Part shown: one piece after another, positions 46,294-55,860 of the stretch
Position numbering within the stretch: position 1 is the first letter of the stretch
Layout: each line of letters opens with the position of its first letter
DNA from: Runella zeae DSM 19591
GTDB taxonomy: Bacteria > Bacteroidota > Bacteroidia > Cytophagales > Spirosomataceae
NCBI RefSeq assembly: GCF_000423565.1
Contig: NZ_AUIF01000043.1
Span: 1-64,000 of the forward strand
Reading direction: 5' to 3'
DNA: 64,000 nucleotides
Translations under genes and position numbers: made by a program
The notes under the pieces: model-generated
What the model saw: only the letters and a program-made list of their open reading frames with translations
Told to the model about the DNA's origin: nothing
Database searches by the model: none

Positions 46294-47046
46294 TTAAGTA
46301 GCTTTCACTAAATCAAGGGCACTTTTGGCTGCAGTGGCCAGCAAGAATACATCGGCTCCTAAAGTCACAATCCGAAAACCTTGGTCGATGCGGAATTTGG
46401 CTTGCTGAGCATTCCCCACAAAAATGCCACAAGCTACCCCAGCTTTCAAACAAGCCGCCAATACTTTTTGGACTTCGATTTCGAGGAGAGGGTTTCCCAA
46501 ATCATTTTGGAGATTCATACTTCCTGCCAAATCAAGCGAGCCTACAATGACTCCGTCGAGGCCCTCCACCGCTAAAATCTCTTCGATATTTTGAACCGCC
46601 GTGATGTGCTCAATCATAAAAAGCGTCACAAGCTTGTCATTAGCGGTTTTGATGTATTCACCCAGCGTTTGCCCGTAGGCTTGCGCTCGTCCTAGTCCTA
46701 TTCCTCTTTCACCAAGAGGAGGATACTTGAGGGCTTTGATTGCCTGTCTCGCTTCGTCAGGGGTATTGACCGACGGCACAATAATACCATCAGGGCCGGT
46801 GTCCAACACCCGCTTTATGGTAGTAGCATCGTTGTTATCTACTCTCACAATAGTGGTAGTAGTGGTACCATTGACCGCCTGCAACTGCGACAAAATATCC
46901 TCAAGGCTCATAGTGGTATGCTCCGCTTCAATCCATATCCAATCGAAGCCTAAATGAGCGATGATTTCAGCAATTTTGGGAGAGCCAAGCGTCAACGTAA
47001 GGCCATAGAGAATCTCTCCGGCATGAAGTTTTTCTTTGAAAGTCAT
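46294..47046 (-). CDS. HpcH/HpaI family class II aldolase (GarL-like)
   Basis: 250 residues, close to GarL (about 256). The family splits 2-keto-aldarates to pyruvate plus an aldehyde using a divalent metal. Visible landmarks: GFDWIWIEAEHTTMS (EH for the usual DxEH-type pair with the catalytic His), GIIVPSVNTPDEARQ, YPPLGERGIG, metal-ligand region TLFMIEHITAVQNIEEILAV and DGVIVGSLDLAGSM. The position near gudD suggests 5-keto-4-deoxy-D-glucarate as substrate, giving pyruvate and tartronate semialdehyde, but the DLAGS and GSxDL texts differ from E. coli GarL, so a related 2-keto-acid is possible. It is the second gene of a three-gene minus-strand unit. Confidence 0.88.
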   Translation of the reverse strand: MTFKEKLHAGEILYGLTLTLGSPKIAEIIAHLGFDWIWIEAEHTTMSLEDILSQLQAVNGTTTTTIVRVDNNDATTIKRVLDTGPDGIIVPSVNTPDEARQAIKALKYPPLGERGIGLGRAQAYGQTLGEYIKTANDKLVTLFMIEHITAVQNIEEILAVEGLDGVIVGSLDLAGSMNLQNDLGNPLLEIEVQKVLAACLKAGVACGIFVGNAQQAKFRIDQGFRIVTLGADVFLLATAAKSALDLVKAT

Positions 47047-47059
47047 TGAAAGGGAAAGA

Positions 47060-47488
47060 TTAAATCATGCCGAGTTGTTTCATAAGACTATACGAATCAT
47101 AAGGATACCACCAGATTTCGGCGACTTTGTCGTTTTCAAAGCGGCAAATCATGTTGTATCTAAATTCACACACTTGGCCATTGGGTGGTGTGCCATTGGG
47201 AAGAGGCGCTACGAATGTGCCAGTATAAGAAAGCTCAAGCGTAACTAAGTCGTCTTCGCCATACAAATGATGAATCGTATGTACTCCATCAGGAAAAGCA
47301 ACAGCCTCTGTCTGATAAAAGAAGTAACTCAGGGCTTTGTTGCCGCGCAAATCGCCCGGAACAAAATGATTGTGTCCTACAAAATCTTCGGAAACTACGT
47401 CTAAATAGGCGTCAAATTGACGTGCATCATTGCTTTCTACAATGCTACGCATGATAGCTTTGTTGCGTTCTACGTTGGCTGTCGCCAT
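47060..47488 (-). CDS. SnoaL/NTF2-like ester cyclase family protein
   Basis: 142 residues in the NTF2-like fold: an N-terminal helix NKAIMRSIVESNDARQFDAYL, SEDFVGHNHFVPGDLRG, VHTIHHLYGEDDLVTLELSYTG and a C-terminal strand FRYNMICRFENDKVAEIWWYPY. Such proteins bind small hydrophobic or sugar-like ligands and some are hydratases or cyclases. It is the first gene of the unit, 13 bp before the aldolase. The function is not known. Confidence 0.85.
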   Translation of the reverse strand: MATANVERNKAIMRSIVESNDARQFDAYLDVVSEDFVGHNHFVPGDLRGNKALSYFFYQTEAVAFPDGVHTIHHLYGEDDLVTLELSYTGTFVAPLPNGTPPNGQVCEFRYNMICRFENDKVAEIWWYPYDSYSLMKQLGMI

Positions 47489-47802
47489 TGCGGTAAAGGA
47501 TTTAGGTTTTCTTAACGATTGAGAATTTTATGTGTCCAAATGTAATCATTTATTACATGTCTTTTATAGAAAGTTTCATTAGATTATTTTTCGGTTTTTT
47601 TGATAAGTCAACTGCCTTATAATCTGCTCAGTTTGCTGTGTTAAACCATGCTTCAAAAAGTATAATTTCTGTTTGTTTATTTTATTCCTTAAGCTGCCTC
47701 ATGTACTTATCTGGAAAGTAATTCTTCCTTTTTTATGTCTTTACAGCTGTAATACTTAAAGTCCATGTCGCAATTTCTTGGTAAACTAACCACCGTTCAC
47801 AA
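47489..47802. other. Intergenic region before the GH43 gene
   Basis: 314 AT-rich bases between divergent genes. I see no gene, clear hairpin or exact promoter match. Confidence 0.5.
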
Positions 47803-48828
47803 ATGAAAAATTTCCTTTTTCTCTTACTTATCCCCACCTTATTACAAGCCCAAACTTTCAAAAATCCCCTCCTACCCGCAGGAGCCGATCCATGGTCTTT
47901 TTACAAAGATGGTTACTATTATTATATGCATACCACTACCCGAGACCTCAACATCTGGAAAGTGAAAGATTTGTCCGAATTACCTACGGCTCAAAAAGTT
48001 ACGGTATGGGTCCCTCCTGCCACCGGGCCTTATTCAAAAGAAATCTGGGCTCCTGAGCTTCACTTTCTAAGGGGGAAATGGTACATCTATTTTGCTGCTG
48101 ACGATGGTCGCAACCGCAATCACCGTCTTTATGTCTTAGAAAATACCGCTGCTGACCCTACGCAAGGTACATGGACGATAAAAGGCGAACTCAAAACCCC
48201 CGAAAACAAATGGGCTATTGATGGGTCTGTTTTTGAACACAAAGGTCAGCTTTATCTTACTTGGTCGGGTTGGGAAGGAGATGAAAATGGCCGCCAAGAT
48301 ATTTATCTGTGCAAAATGAGCAACCCTTGGACTTGTGTAGGACCACGCGTGAGAATTTCTGACCCTCAATTTGACTGGGAACAGCACGGCTCACTCTATC
48401 GCCCAGGGCCTGATGATAAACCTATCGTTTTGGTCAACGAAGGTCCGCAATTCTTAAAAAGCCCCAATGGCAGAATCAACATTATTTTTTCAGCAAGTGG
48501 CTGTTGGACAGACTACTACGCTTTAGGAATGATTTATGCCGCTCCTGATGCAGACTTGATGAACCCCTCTTCTTGGAAAAAACACCCTACCCCTGTTTTT
48601 TGGGCCAACAATGTCAAAGGAACTCACGCAGCAGGCCACAATAGTTTTTTCAAATCTCCCGACGGAAGTCAGAATTGGATACTATACCACGCCAATAGTG
48701 AAGCAGGCCAAGGATGTGGAAAAGAACGCTCTCCTCGTATGCAACCTTTTACTTTTAGTGCCAACGGCACACCTGTATTTGGAAGCCCACTATCAACGAG
48801 CATTGAATTGTCTGTACCGCGTCGCTAG
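47803..48828 (+). CDS. GH43 family glycoside hydrolase
   Basis: 341 residues: signal peptide about 1-16, then the five-bladed beta-propeller of GH43. Catalytic residues in the family positions are visible: Asp29 (AGADPW), Asp140 (AIDGSVFEHKG) and Glu213 (NEGPQFL). WAPELHFLRGKWYIYFAADD and AGHNSFFKSPDGSQNWILYH are family landmarks. The enzyme acts on arabinose-, xylose- or galactose-containing side chains, and the exact linkage is not decided. It is secreted to the periplasm or surface. A hairpin follows the gene. Confidence 0.92.
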   Translation: MKNFLFLLLIPTLLQAQTFKNPLLPAGADPWSFYKDGYYYYMHTTTRDLNIWKVKDLSELPTAQKVTVWVPPATGPYSKEIWAPELHFLRGKWYIYFAADDGRNRNHRLYVLENTAADPTQGTWTIKGELKTPENKWAIDGSVFEHKGQLYLTWSGWEGDENGRQDIYLCKMSNPWTCVGPRVRISDPQFDWEQHGSLYRPGPDDKPIVLVNEGPQFLKSPNGRINIIFSASGCWTDYYALGMIYAAPDADLMNPSSWKKHPTPVFWANNVKGTHAAGHNSFFKSPDGSQNWILYHANSEAGQGCGKERSPRMQPFTFSANGTPVFGSPLSTSIELSVPRR

Positions 48829-48837
48829 TGGCTAAAG

Positions 48838-48880
48838 TTTCTAACTTTGCTACCTGCATTTGACGTAGCAAAGTTAGAAA
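48838..48880 (+). terminator. Hairpin after the GH43 gene
   Basis: A 16-bp perfect stem (TTTCTAACTTTGCTAC, 48838-48853, with 48865-48880) has an 11-base loop. No long T tract follows. Confidence 0.55.
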
Positions 48881-48991
48881 AGGCGTTTTAGAGCTACATT
48901 GATAGATTATGTGACAAAAGTTGCATTAGATGCAAAAAAAATGACCGAGATTTGTCCAAATTTTACACATACACAATAAAGATTTTTGAAG

Positions 48992-49378
48992 ATGAAACGA
49001 CATAGTCTTGCATTTGTATTGGCCTTATTGTGGGTATTAGGAGCGTGTGGTACGAAGCAAAATCAGCAAGAAAATCTTGTCAATATGACTCGACCGCAGT
49101 TTGACGCTTTATTAGATTCTGACAAACTGGTATTGGTAGATTTTTACGCAGATTGGTGTGGTCCTTGCAAAAAAATGACCCCTTATCTCGAAGAAATCAA
49201 AACCGAAATGTCGGACAAAGTCAAGCTTGTTCGTATCAATACCGACGACAACCCCGAACTAGCCCAACAGCTCAGTATTGAGGGCTTGCCAACCTTATTG
49301 TTGTTTAAAAACAAAAGTTTAGTATGGCAAAATGTAGGTTATATTCCTAAAGAAGAAGTCGTGAAGCAATTGAACTAA
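48992..49378 (+). CDS. Thioredoxin-fold lipoprotein
   Basis: 128 residues from ATG 48992 (MKRHSLAFVLALLWVLG). A lipoprotein signal ends in LGAC, so the protein is exported and lipid-anchored. The thioredoxin domain (about 35-128) carries the active-site WCGPC in VDFYADWCGPCKKMTPYL and the cis-proline loop IEGLPTLLLF. It likely reduces or exchanges disulfides in the periplasm. It is alone on its strand and convergent with the histidine kinase, 94 bp away. Confidence 0.9.
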   Translation: MKRHSLAFVLALLWVLGACGTKQNQQENLVNMTRPQFDALLDSDKLVLVDFYADWCGPCKKMTPYLEEIKTEMSDKVKLVRINTDDNPELAQQLSIEGLPTLLLFKNKSLVWQNVGYIPKEEVVKQLN

Positions 49379-49472
49379 CGGTTGTGGGCTTCTGTATTTA
49401 AGTATGGCTTAGATTTCAATGTTTTTTTGAAAAATTCTCCCAAAAAAATAATTTCTGATGCGATAGATACTA

Positions 49473-51566
49473 TCATTGATGATTTTGGGGTAGTGGTAGC
49501 TCCACAAAAAATACAGTTCCCTGCTCTTGCTGACTTTCAAACCAAATATGACCACCGTGAGCATTTACTATCTGTTTGGAAATCGCTAATCCCAACCCAA
49601 AAGATTCTTCTCCCTCGGTACCTACCCTACCGATTTCGCCAGTTGTACTAAAGAGTTTGTTTTTTAAATCCTCCGGAATTCCAATACCTTGGTCAGTTAC
49701 AGCGATTCGAGCGTTATCGCCTTCTTGGGATAATTGCACCTTAATGATAGCCTCGTATGTACTAAATTTAATGGCATTGGTGATAAGATTGCTGACCACG
49801 CGCCATATTTTTTCGCTACTTCCCAACACCACCAAATCATCCCCCTCAAATTCGATGTGCTGTTGTTTGCTATGCGCCCTAGGTTGTAGTACATCAATAC
49901 AGTCTTGGAGGATTCGGCGTAGGTTGATTGGCGAAAGCTGTAGTTGTTTTTTTTGGGAATGAGTTTGTAGTAAATCATTGGTAAATGCCAAAGTATTGGA
50001 GCAAGCATTTTGTATCATTTTCAAAAACTCCATTCTTTCTTCCTTCGTTAGATTATCACTTTGTAACAACGAAATACAAGACGCAATGCTGCTGATAGGA
50101 GAGCGTAAATCATGAGCTACGATGCGCAAGAGACGGCTATTGTCTTCTTGACTTTGCTCTAAATCTCTCAATGCTTCTTGCATATGAATATTCTGATCCC
50201 CAATGAGTTGATTGAGCCGAGTGAGTTCTTTTACTTGTTTGGAAGAACGTCTGTAATTTACCCAAACCACTCCTAGAAGGAGCGCAAACATGACCGAAAA
50301 CCCAGCCACCATCAGTAAAGATTGCTGTGCGATTTTGTTGTCTTTTTCCAATAAAGTCAATTGATATTGCTGATCTTTTAATTGAAAAACAGAGCCCATA
50401 TCTTTGGGCTGCTTTTTGGCGTTGACACTAGCGATAGAATCCTCCAAATGTTGATAGGACTTCAAAAACTGATAGGCTCTACTACTATCTCCAAGACTAT
50501 CGGCCAGCGCCCAACTTAGGCGATAGTAAGGGAGCAACGAACTCCCCACTTGCCTTTTCATATGGCGCAATTTGTCGATTCCTGCCTGTACTTGCCTCAA
50601 AGTACTATCGGCCTTAGCATACTGCTTAGATTGGAGGTAGAGTTCGGCTAGTTTGATTTCTGCCGTAAGAGCGTCGGGCATTTCGTACCCAGGACGTTTA
50701 TTGATTTGAATGCTTTTTTTTAGATACAATTCGGCAAGGTCAGCATTGCCCAGCTTGCGGTATGCTCCGCCCATATTTCCATATACCACTCCTCTTGCTC
50801 TTTCAAAATAAGAAGCTTTTTCGGGAAGAAATTCCGGTTCTCGATGATCAAGAAAAGACAAACTCTTCTGATAGTAAACAAGGGCACTATCTAGCTTGCC
50901 TAGCTTTTCGAAGCACAGTGCCATCGCATTGAGCGCGTTGTAGGGAAGCATAAGTCGTTCGTTAAATCCTGAGCGACAGCGGCTGTTTTCGGTCAGAAAC
51001 TCTCTGAACATGGCATTGGCTTCTTCATATTGTTCTTGTTTATAACGTACGATTCCCAAACCGTAGCTAAATGTCGAATATTTACAGGAATCTAGGTGTT
51101 TTTTTGCAAAATCTTTGCCTCGATAATAGCGGTCAAAAGCCTCGGAATAAAGATATTCATTCATTAGAGCGTCTCCTTCCGAAAAAAAAGTTTGGGCATA
51201 AAGTTCTTTATAAGGCCCATTTTCTCCTCCTAGCACCGTATACATACTATCGATGACATTTCTTAGTAAGGTAGGTGTATATTCGTGATAAAGATAGTAT
51301 TCGAATTTGAAGCGATATTTTCTCCACAGGTCTTCCGGCCCAGCGTTAGGAAATCTATGGTAGGCCGAATCTAAATAGTGTATGGCTCGTTGAGGGGTTT
51401 CGGTGGTTCCCAATTCTGCCGCATGGTCAATAATTTTGGCGGAGATAGCAGGATAGTTTACCTTTTGGGTAGAATTTGTCTGACAAGAACTTAAGAAAGC
51501 TCCAAGCACCAAAAAAACAATAATGAGGGTGTGACCAGTTAATCTATCCTCCTTTAGAGCCTTCAT
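49473..51566 (-). CDS. TPR-containing sensor histidine kinase
   Basis: 697 residues. A lipoprotein-like signal (LGAFLSSC) is followed by a periplasmic region of TPR repeats (about 40-370, e.g. ALVYYQKSLSFL, LYLKKSIQIN), one transmembrane helix (about 415-440), and a cytoplasmic kinase: DHp with the phospho-acceptor His in IVAHDLRSPISSIAS (near 484), N box SNLITNAIKFSTYEA, G1 TDQGIGIPEDLKNKLF and G2 FGLGLAISKQIVNAHGG. No response regulator is adjacent. The input signal is unknown. Confidence 0.92.
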   Translation of the reverse strand: MKALKEDRLTGHTLIIVFLVLGAFLSSCQTNSTQKVNYPAISAKIIDHAAELGTTETPQRAIHYLDSAYHRFPNAGPEDLWRKYRFKFEYYLYHEYTPTLLRNVIDSMYTVLGGENGPYKELYAQTFFSEGDALMNEYLYSEAFDRYYRGKDFAKKHLDSCKYSTFSYGLGIVRYKQEQYEEANAMFREFLTENSRCRSGFNERLMLPYNALNAMALCFEKLGKLDSALVYYQKSLSFLDHREPEFLPEKASYFERARGVVYGNMGGAYRKLGNADLAELYLKKSIQINKRPGYEMPDALTAEIKLAELYLQSKQYAKADSTLRQVQAGIDKLRHMKRQVGSSLLPYYRLSWALADSLGDSSRAYQFLKSYQHLEDSIASVNAKKQPKDMGSVFQLKDQQYQLTLLEKDNKIAQQSLLMVAGFSVMFALLLGVVWVNYRRSSKQVKELTRLNQLIGDQNIHMQEALRDLEQSQEDNSRLLRIVAHDLRSPISSIASCISLLQSDNLTKEERMEFLKMIQNACSNTLAFTNDLLQTHSQKKQLQLSPINLRRILQDCIDVLQPRAHSKQQHIEFEGDDLVVLGSSEKIWRVVSNLITNAIKFSTYEAIIKVQLSQEGDNARIAVTDQGIGIPEDLKNKLFSTTGEIGRVGTEGEESFGLGLAISKQIVNAHGGHIWFESQQEQGTVFFVELPLPQNHQ

Positions 51567-52062
51567 ACGTAAAGTTCGTTACGAAAATTTTTCCTTTTAA
51601 AAGCGATAGACTACTTTCCTGTATACCGTCCTCAATATACGTATACCGTATTTCTATACCTCAAAAGAAAAAAATATTCCTTCTTAGAAGGTACAAATCT
51701 AAAAGAACTTATCAAATTGACCACAAAATCGACAGTAACCTTCTAAGGATAAAAACCATGAAACGAAACTTATGGAGAATATACTTATCGAGTCAGTCAT
51801 AGTGTTTCATTACTTATCAAGAAAAGAGTTTTCGGTCAATTCCCATTTTGCTTTAAACAAGGCTTCAAGTTGGGCTATTTCTTTTTCGTAGATTGTTTTT
51901 TTCGAGTCCTAAAATAAAGATACTAATCAGAAAAAATAGTATCTCGTTGGTTTGGGAGGTTGCTTCATTCCTGTATTATCATAGTTTGTAAAATGGTTTT
52001 TTGTACAAACAAAAAGCAGTAAGCTGAAAGAGCTGAAGGCTTTTGTTTTGAAAAAATAGACC
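51567..52062. other. Intergenic region with a possible gene remnant
   Basis: About 500 AT-rich bases. On the minus strand, 51908-51810 encodes in one frame a 32-residue stretch containing IYEKEIAQLEALFKAKWELT with no start. Shifting by one base at a run of seven A (51897-51903) joins it to a hydrophobic stretch ILFFLISIFILGLE, so it looks like a decayed membrane-protein end. No terminator or repeat of note. Confidence 0.3.
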
Positions 52063-53094
52063 ATGCCTATCAGAGCCTTTTTGTTGTTTTTGATGGTACT
52101 GTCGGGATGCACTCGTACCTCACCTCCTGTGTATCAAGGCACCAAAATACGAGGTGTCAATACTGTAGCACCTTCCGAACCTATCGATTCGGCGGCGTTT
52201 GCTCCTATCAGAAATATAAATGCTGAGTGGGTCGCGGTGATTCCCTATGGTTTTTGCCGTGAGGGAGAACCGCGATTTTATTTCAATATGGAGCAACAAT
52301 GGTGGGGCGAAAGCCTAAAGGGAACGGCTGAGACGATTAAGTTGGCTCATCAAAATGGCCTCAAAGTGATGCTCAAACCCCATGCTTGGGTAGGAAGAGG
52401 AACTTACACAGGTGATTTGGATTTTAAGTCAGAAGCAGAATGGCAGGCTTTCGAAAAAGATTTTGGAGCCTATATCTTAGCCAACGCGCATCTGGCAGAT
52501 TCGATGAAAGTAGAGCTTTTTTGTATCGCCACCGAGATGGACAATTTTGTCCGTAAAAGAGCTTCTTTTTGGCGCTCTATCATTAAACAAACACGCCAAA
52601 TATACCACGGAGACCTTACTTACGCCGACAACTGGAATCACTATCATCGCAATCCATTTTGGGCCGATTTAGATTATATCGGAGTAGATGCTTATTTTCC
52701 TCTTTCGTCCGAAAAACATCCTTCGGTGGATGCCCTCCAACAAGGTTGGAAAACCCATTTAGAAGGCTTGGAAGAATTGGCTTCTACCCTTCAAAAGCCG
52801 GTACTTTTTACCGAATTAGGCTACAGAAGTGTAGACTTTGCCACGACCAAACCTTGGGAATCTTACCAAGAAAGTCCTCAAAATCATGAGCTACAAGCAG
52901 ATGCTTATCGAGCTTTTTTTCGGGAAGTGTGGGACAAACAATGGTTAGTGGGAATGTTTGCCTGGAAATGGTTTTTGCACCGCCCGCGCCGTTTTCATGG
53001 CGATAGAGATAGCTACTCGCCGCAAGACAAACCTGCCGAACAAGTACTCAAACTGGAGTTTGGAAAAGCCGACCTAGATATTAAACCAAAATGA
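52063..53094 (+). CDS. GH113-like glycoside hydrolase lipoprotein
   Basis: 343 residues with a lipoprotein signal ending LSGC. The TIM-barrel body resembles GH113: KIRGVNTVAPSEPID at the N terminus, NAEWVAVIPYGFC, GLKVMLKPHAWVG, the acid/base Glu158 in CIATEMDNF, DYIGVDAYFPL and the nucleophile Glu251 in LFTELGYRS. GH113 enzymes are beta-mannanases, but the exact activity here is not proven. It is anchored in the membrane, on the outside. Its last 21 bases overlap the end of the convergent DUF5686 gene. Confidence 0.85.
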   Translation: MPIRAFLLFLMVLSGCTRTSPPVYQGTKIRGVNTVAPSEPIDSAAFAPIRNINAEWVAVIPYGFCREGEPRFYFNMEQQWWGESLKGTAETIKLAHQNGLKVMLKPHAWVGRGTYTGDLDFKSEAEWQAFEKDFGAYILANAHLADSMKVELFCIATEMDNFVRKRASFWRSIIKQTRQIYHGDLTYADNWNHYHRNPFWADLDYIGVDAYFPLSSEKHPSVDALQQGWKTHLEGLEELASTLQKPVLFTELGYRSVDFATTKPWESYQESPQNHELQADAYRAFFREVWDKQWLVGMFAWKWFLHRPRRFHGDRDSYSPQDKPAEQVLKLEFGKADLDIKPK

Positions 53095-55602
53095 AAACTT
53101 CACCGCAAAAGGACTAACATTGGGGTTTTGACGGTAAGTAAGTCGATGAATAGCGTCTACCCGCAACACCTTAAAAATATTATCAACGGCGTAGCCTACT
53201 TCTACATAAGGCAATCGGTCGAGGGTATTGAAGCCCAAAACAGGCCGCCCTTGTGAATCGGTCGTTGCAAGAAGTTCCATATTTTCGGGACGAGTAGTAC
53301 CATAAAGTACCCGGGCATTGGCCAAAAAACGCCACTTCAAACGTCGAATGAGAGGAATGCGATTAAAAAACAAACCTTCAAAATTATGCTCATAGCGCAA
53401 TTGGGCATAAGTATCACTCACAAACTCAAAGTAATTCATGAGATTGAAGGCATTTTCGACATAAAACAACGACTCATTGCCCAAAGGTGTATAAAGCATA
53501 GGGTAAGGAAGTGTAGACGGAATATAGCCTAGCGTAAGGTTATAATAAGAGCGTCCCCAGATGCCTACTCTAAAATTTTGTTTGATATTTAGCGAAAGGC
53601 GATGGTAGTTGAAATCGCTATTGAGTAATTTTTTCATCCCCATTTGATACCTAAAAATCACCAAAGGCCACCGCTGAGTACCTAAAGTAAGGCGTTCGTT
53701 TTCATTATAGATAAAAATTTCATCTTTGCCCCATCGCGTCTCAAAAAACAGCTCAGTATTCTGATAATTGCTTTGGATGGGAGAGCGCTCTCCTAAGGTA
53801 GGTGTAGTGCGATACGCAAAAGCATACATAGGATCAAAAGACCGATGTCGTAGGCCTACCGTTTGGGTAAATCCCCTAAAAAGCTCGCGTTTAAGATACG
53901 CGCTACTTACTTCTTCAAAATACCCTCTTCGATACGCGCCCCAGCGGGTCATGGCTCCAAAAAGCACATTGTTGCCGATGGCTTCCGACGAAAGTCCGAT
54001 TCGCTCCAAATCATAGCTGTGGCTTACCCCGCCGATAGTCCAAGGCTTACGACTAAAAATATAATCAACACTCAGATTGTATTTCCATTTTTGGTCGAGG
54101 GTTCCGTAGGCAGCATAGCCACTCACTACCCATTTTCTACTGAAATCAGGATTGGTTTTGGCACCGATTCTGATCCGACTGCCTTCGATAGCATTGTTGG
54201 AATACAAATAAAGAAAGGGTCCAACGTCAATGTTTACTTTAGGAATGCGTTTATAGCCATTGACCACCATGTTGATGACCTCCATATAAGTACGCACCAC
54301 CGGGACTTGCTTTACAGAGTCTATGAGCTGATAGGCCGTTTTTTCGCCTACACTTAGGGGCTCATGTCGCACTTTGTCCCAATAATCCTTGTCATATTCG
54401 CGGTAGTTTTCCGATAGTTCAATGGGATAATCATAAAACTTAGGAGGATGCGGCTTGTTGGTTACAATATTGCGATTTGAAGTATAAAACTTAATCAGCA
54501 TTCCTGCCGTGGAGTCGGTGAGTTCGGCTACGTCAATCAGCACTCTAGACTTGACGGGCATCCAAGTGCTATCTCCTATTTCTTCGTATTCTTGTTGAAT
54601 CTTGATACGCTCTACAAAATTAATGTTGGCATTTTTGCCCACCGACGCATCTACCTGAACCAGTGCATGAGAAAGGGTATCAATCCAAATCGACCCACTA
54701 AAAGCCAAATCTTGCGCTCGTTTGGGTTCATAATCCACCTGATAGCACCAGTAGCCTCCCACAAAAACGGTATCGATAAGGTAATATTCATAGGTAGACT
54801 TCCATCCATCAGCAATAGGCGAATGAAAATCTTTCTCGACAATGCTTAACCAGTTTTGGTAAAAATTATACTGTTGAAAAGACGACCCAATCAATTGAGA
54901 TATCAAACTTCCATCGGTCACGGCAATACCCGTCACTTTGGTTTTAAGGATTTGTTCTTTCTTTTTGCGGGGATTTTCGCGGTAGTAGTAATTGGAAATA
55001 GATTCTGACAAATAAATCGGAATGATGGGCCTACCATCTTCCCCTGCTATTTTCTGAAACTTGTCTACCGCACCAGTGATTTGACGCATAGATTTACGCT
55101 TTCGAAGTCGGGCAGAAATATTGTCCACATCTACTTCAATTTTATTATAACTCTCATATTCGTAGGCTCCCAATCTGGATGGATTGTGTTGAGGTTTGGT
55201 TTTGACCACACGCCTCAGGATATTATAAGCGGGATTTTCGCCGGCGTAAATTTTGACCTCTTGGAGCTTGATTTCGGACGACTCGAGTTGAAAATGAATG
55301 ACTTGAGAGAGCGAATCTTTTTTAATAGCTTTGGCTCGTATTCGGTAAGACATAGAGGAAGCAACGAGCGAATCTCCGATTTGGGTTGTTTTGAGAATAT
55401 AAAATCCTTCAAAATTGGTAGTAACACCAGCCGTTTTTCCCTTAATAGCAACCGCTGCAAAGGGTACAGGGTCGCCAGTTTGAGCATCCGTAACACGCCC
55501 TGAAATGGTGTAGGATGTTTGGGAAAAAACCTTAAAGGTTCCAAACAAAATAAATAAAAACAAAAGGCAAGCTTGTCGAAAGAGCGGTAAATGTCTAATC
55601 AC
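53074..55602 (-). CDS. Carboxypeptidase-regulatory-like/DUF5686 outer-membrane protein
   Basis: 842 residues: signal peptide about 1-27, carboxypeptidase-regulatory-like beta-sandwich (about 30-115, YTISGRVTDAQTGDPVPFAAVA), then the DUF5686 region with KTKPQHNPSRLGAYEYESYNK, WCYQVDYEPKRAQDLAFSGSIW, and a C-terminal barrel-like half ending VKFSFWFNI. This family is common in Bacteroidota; the role is not established, though an outer-membrane barrel is likely. No TonB box is seen. Confidence 0.9.
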   Translation of the reverse strand: MIRHLPLFRQACLLFLFILFGTFKVFSQTSYTISGRVTDAQTGDPVPFAAVAIKGKTAGVTTNFEGFYILKTTQIGDSLVASSMSYRIRAKAIKKDSLSQVIHFQLESSEIKLQEVKIYAGENPAYNILRRVVKTKPQHNPSRLGAYEYESYNKIEVDVDNISARLRKRKSMRQITGAVDKFQKIAGEDGRPIIPIYLSESISNYYYRENPRKKKEQILKTKVTGIAVTDGSLISQLIGSSFQQYNFYQNWLSIVEKDFHSPIADGWKSTYEYYLIDTVFVGGYWCYQVDYEPKRAQDLAFSGSIWIDTLSHALVQVDASVGKNANINFVERIKIQQEYEEIGDSTWMPVKSRVLIDVAELTDSTAGMLIKFYTSNRNIVTNKPHPPKFYDYPIELSENYREYDKDYWDKVRHEPLSVGEKTAYQLIDSVKQVPVVRTYMEVINMVVNGYKRIPKVNIDVGPFLYLYSNNAIEGSRIRIGAKTNPDFSRKWVVSGYAAYGTLDQKWKYNLSVDYIFSRKPWTIGGVSHSYDLERIGLSSEAIGNNVLFGAMTRWGAYRRGYFEEVSSAYLKRELFRGFTQTVGLRHRSFDPMYAFAYRTTPTLGERSPIQSNYQNTELFFETRWGKDEIFIYNENERLTLGTQRWPLVIFRYQMGMKKLLNSDFNYHRLSLNIKQNFRVGIWGRSYYNLTLGYIPSTLPYPMLYTPLGNESLFYVENAFNLMNYFEFVSDTYAQLRYEHNFEGLFFNRIPLIRRLKWRFLANARVLYGTTRPENMELLATTDSQGRPVLGFNTLDRLPYVEVGYAVDNIFKVLRVDAIHRLTYRQNPNVSPFAVKFSFWFNI

Positions 55603-55860
55603 GGGTGGGGGCTTTGATTCATGGCAAGTAACAAACGACCGATGAAGATAAAAAAGTTTGTTTGAAAATAATAATTTTTTTGAGGGGTTTTATTCTTAAT
55701 ACGCACTTTAGAGATACGAGTGTTGCAATATTCTTAGTTTTTCAAAAAAAATATCCTCTCGTGACAACACAGAGAGGACGTCGATTTTCTTAAAAAATGG
55801 GGAGCATTTATCAACCACAACTTACCTAAAGCATTTCAGGAGTACCGCACAAAGAAGAGC

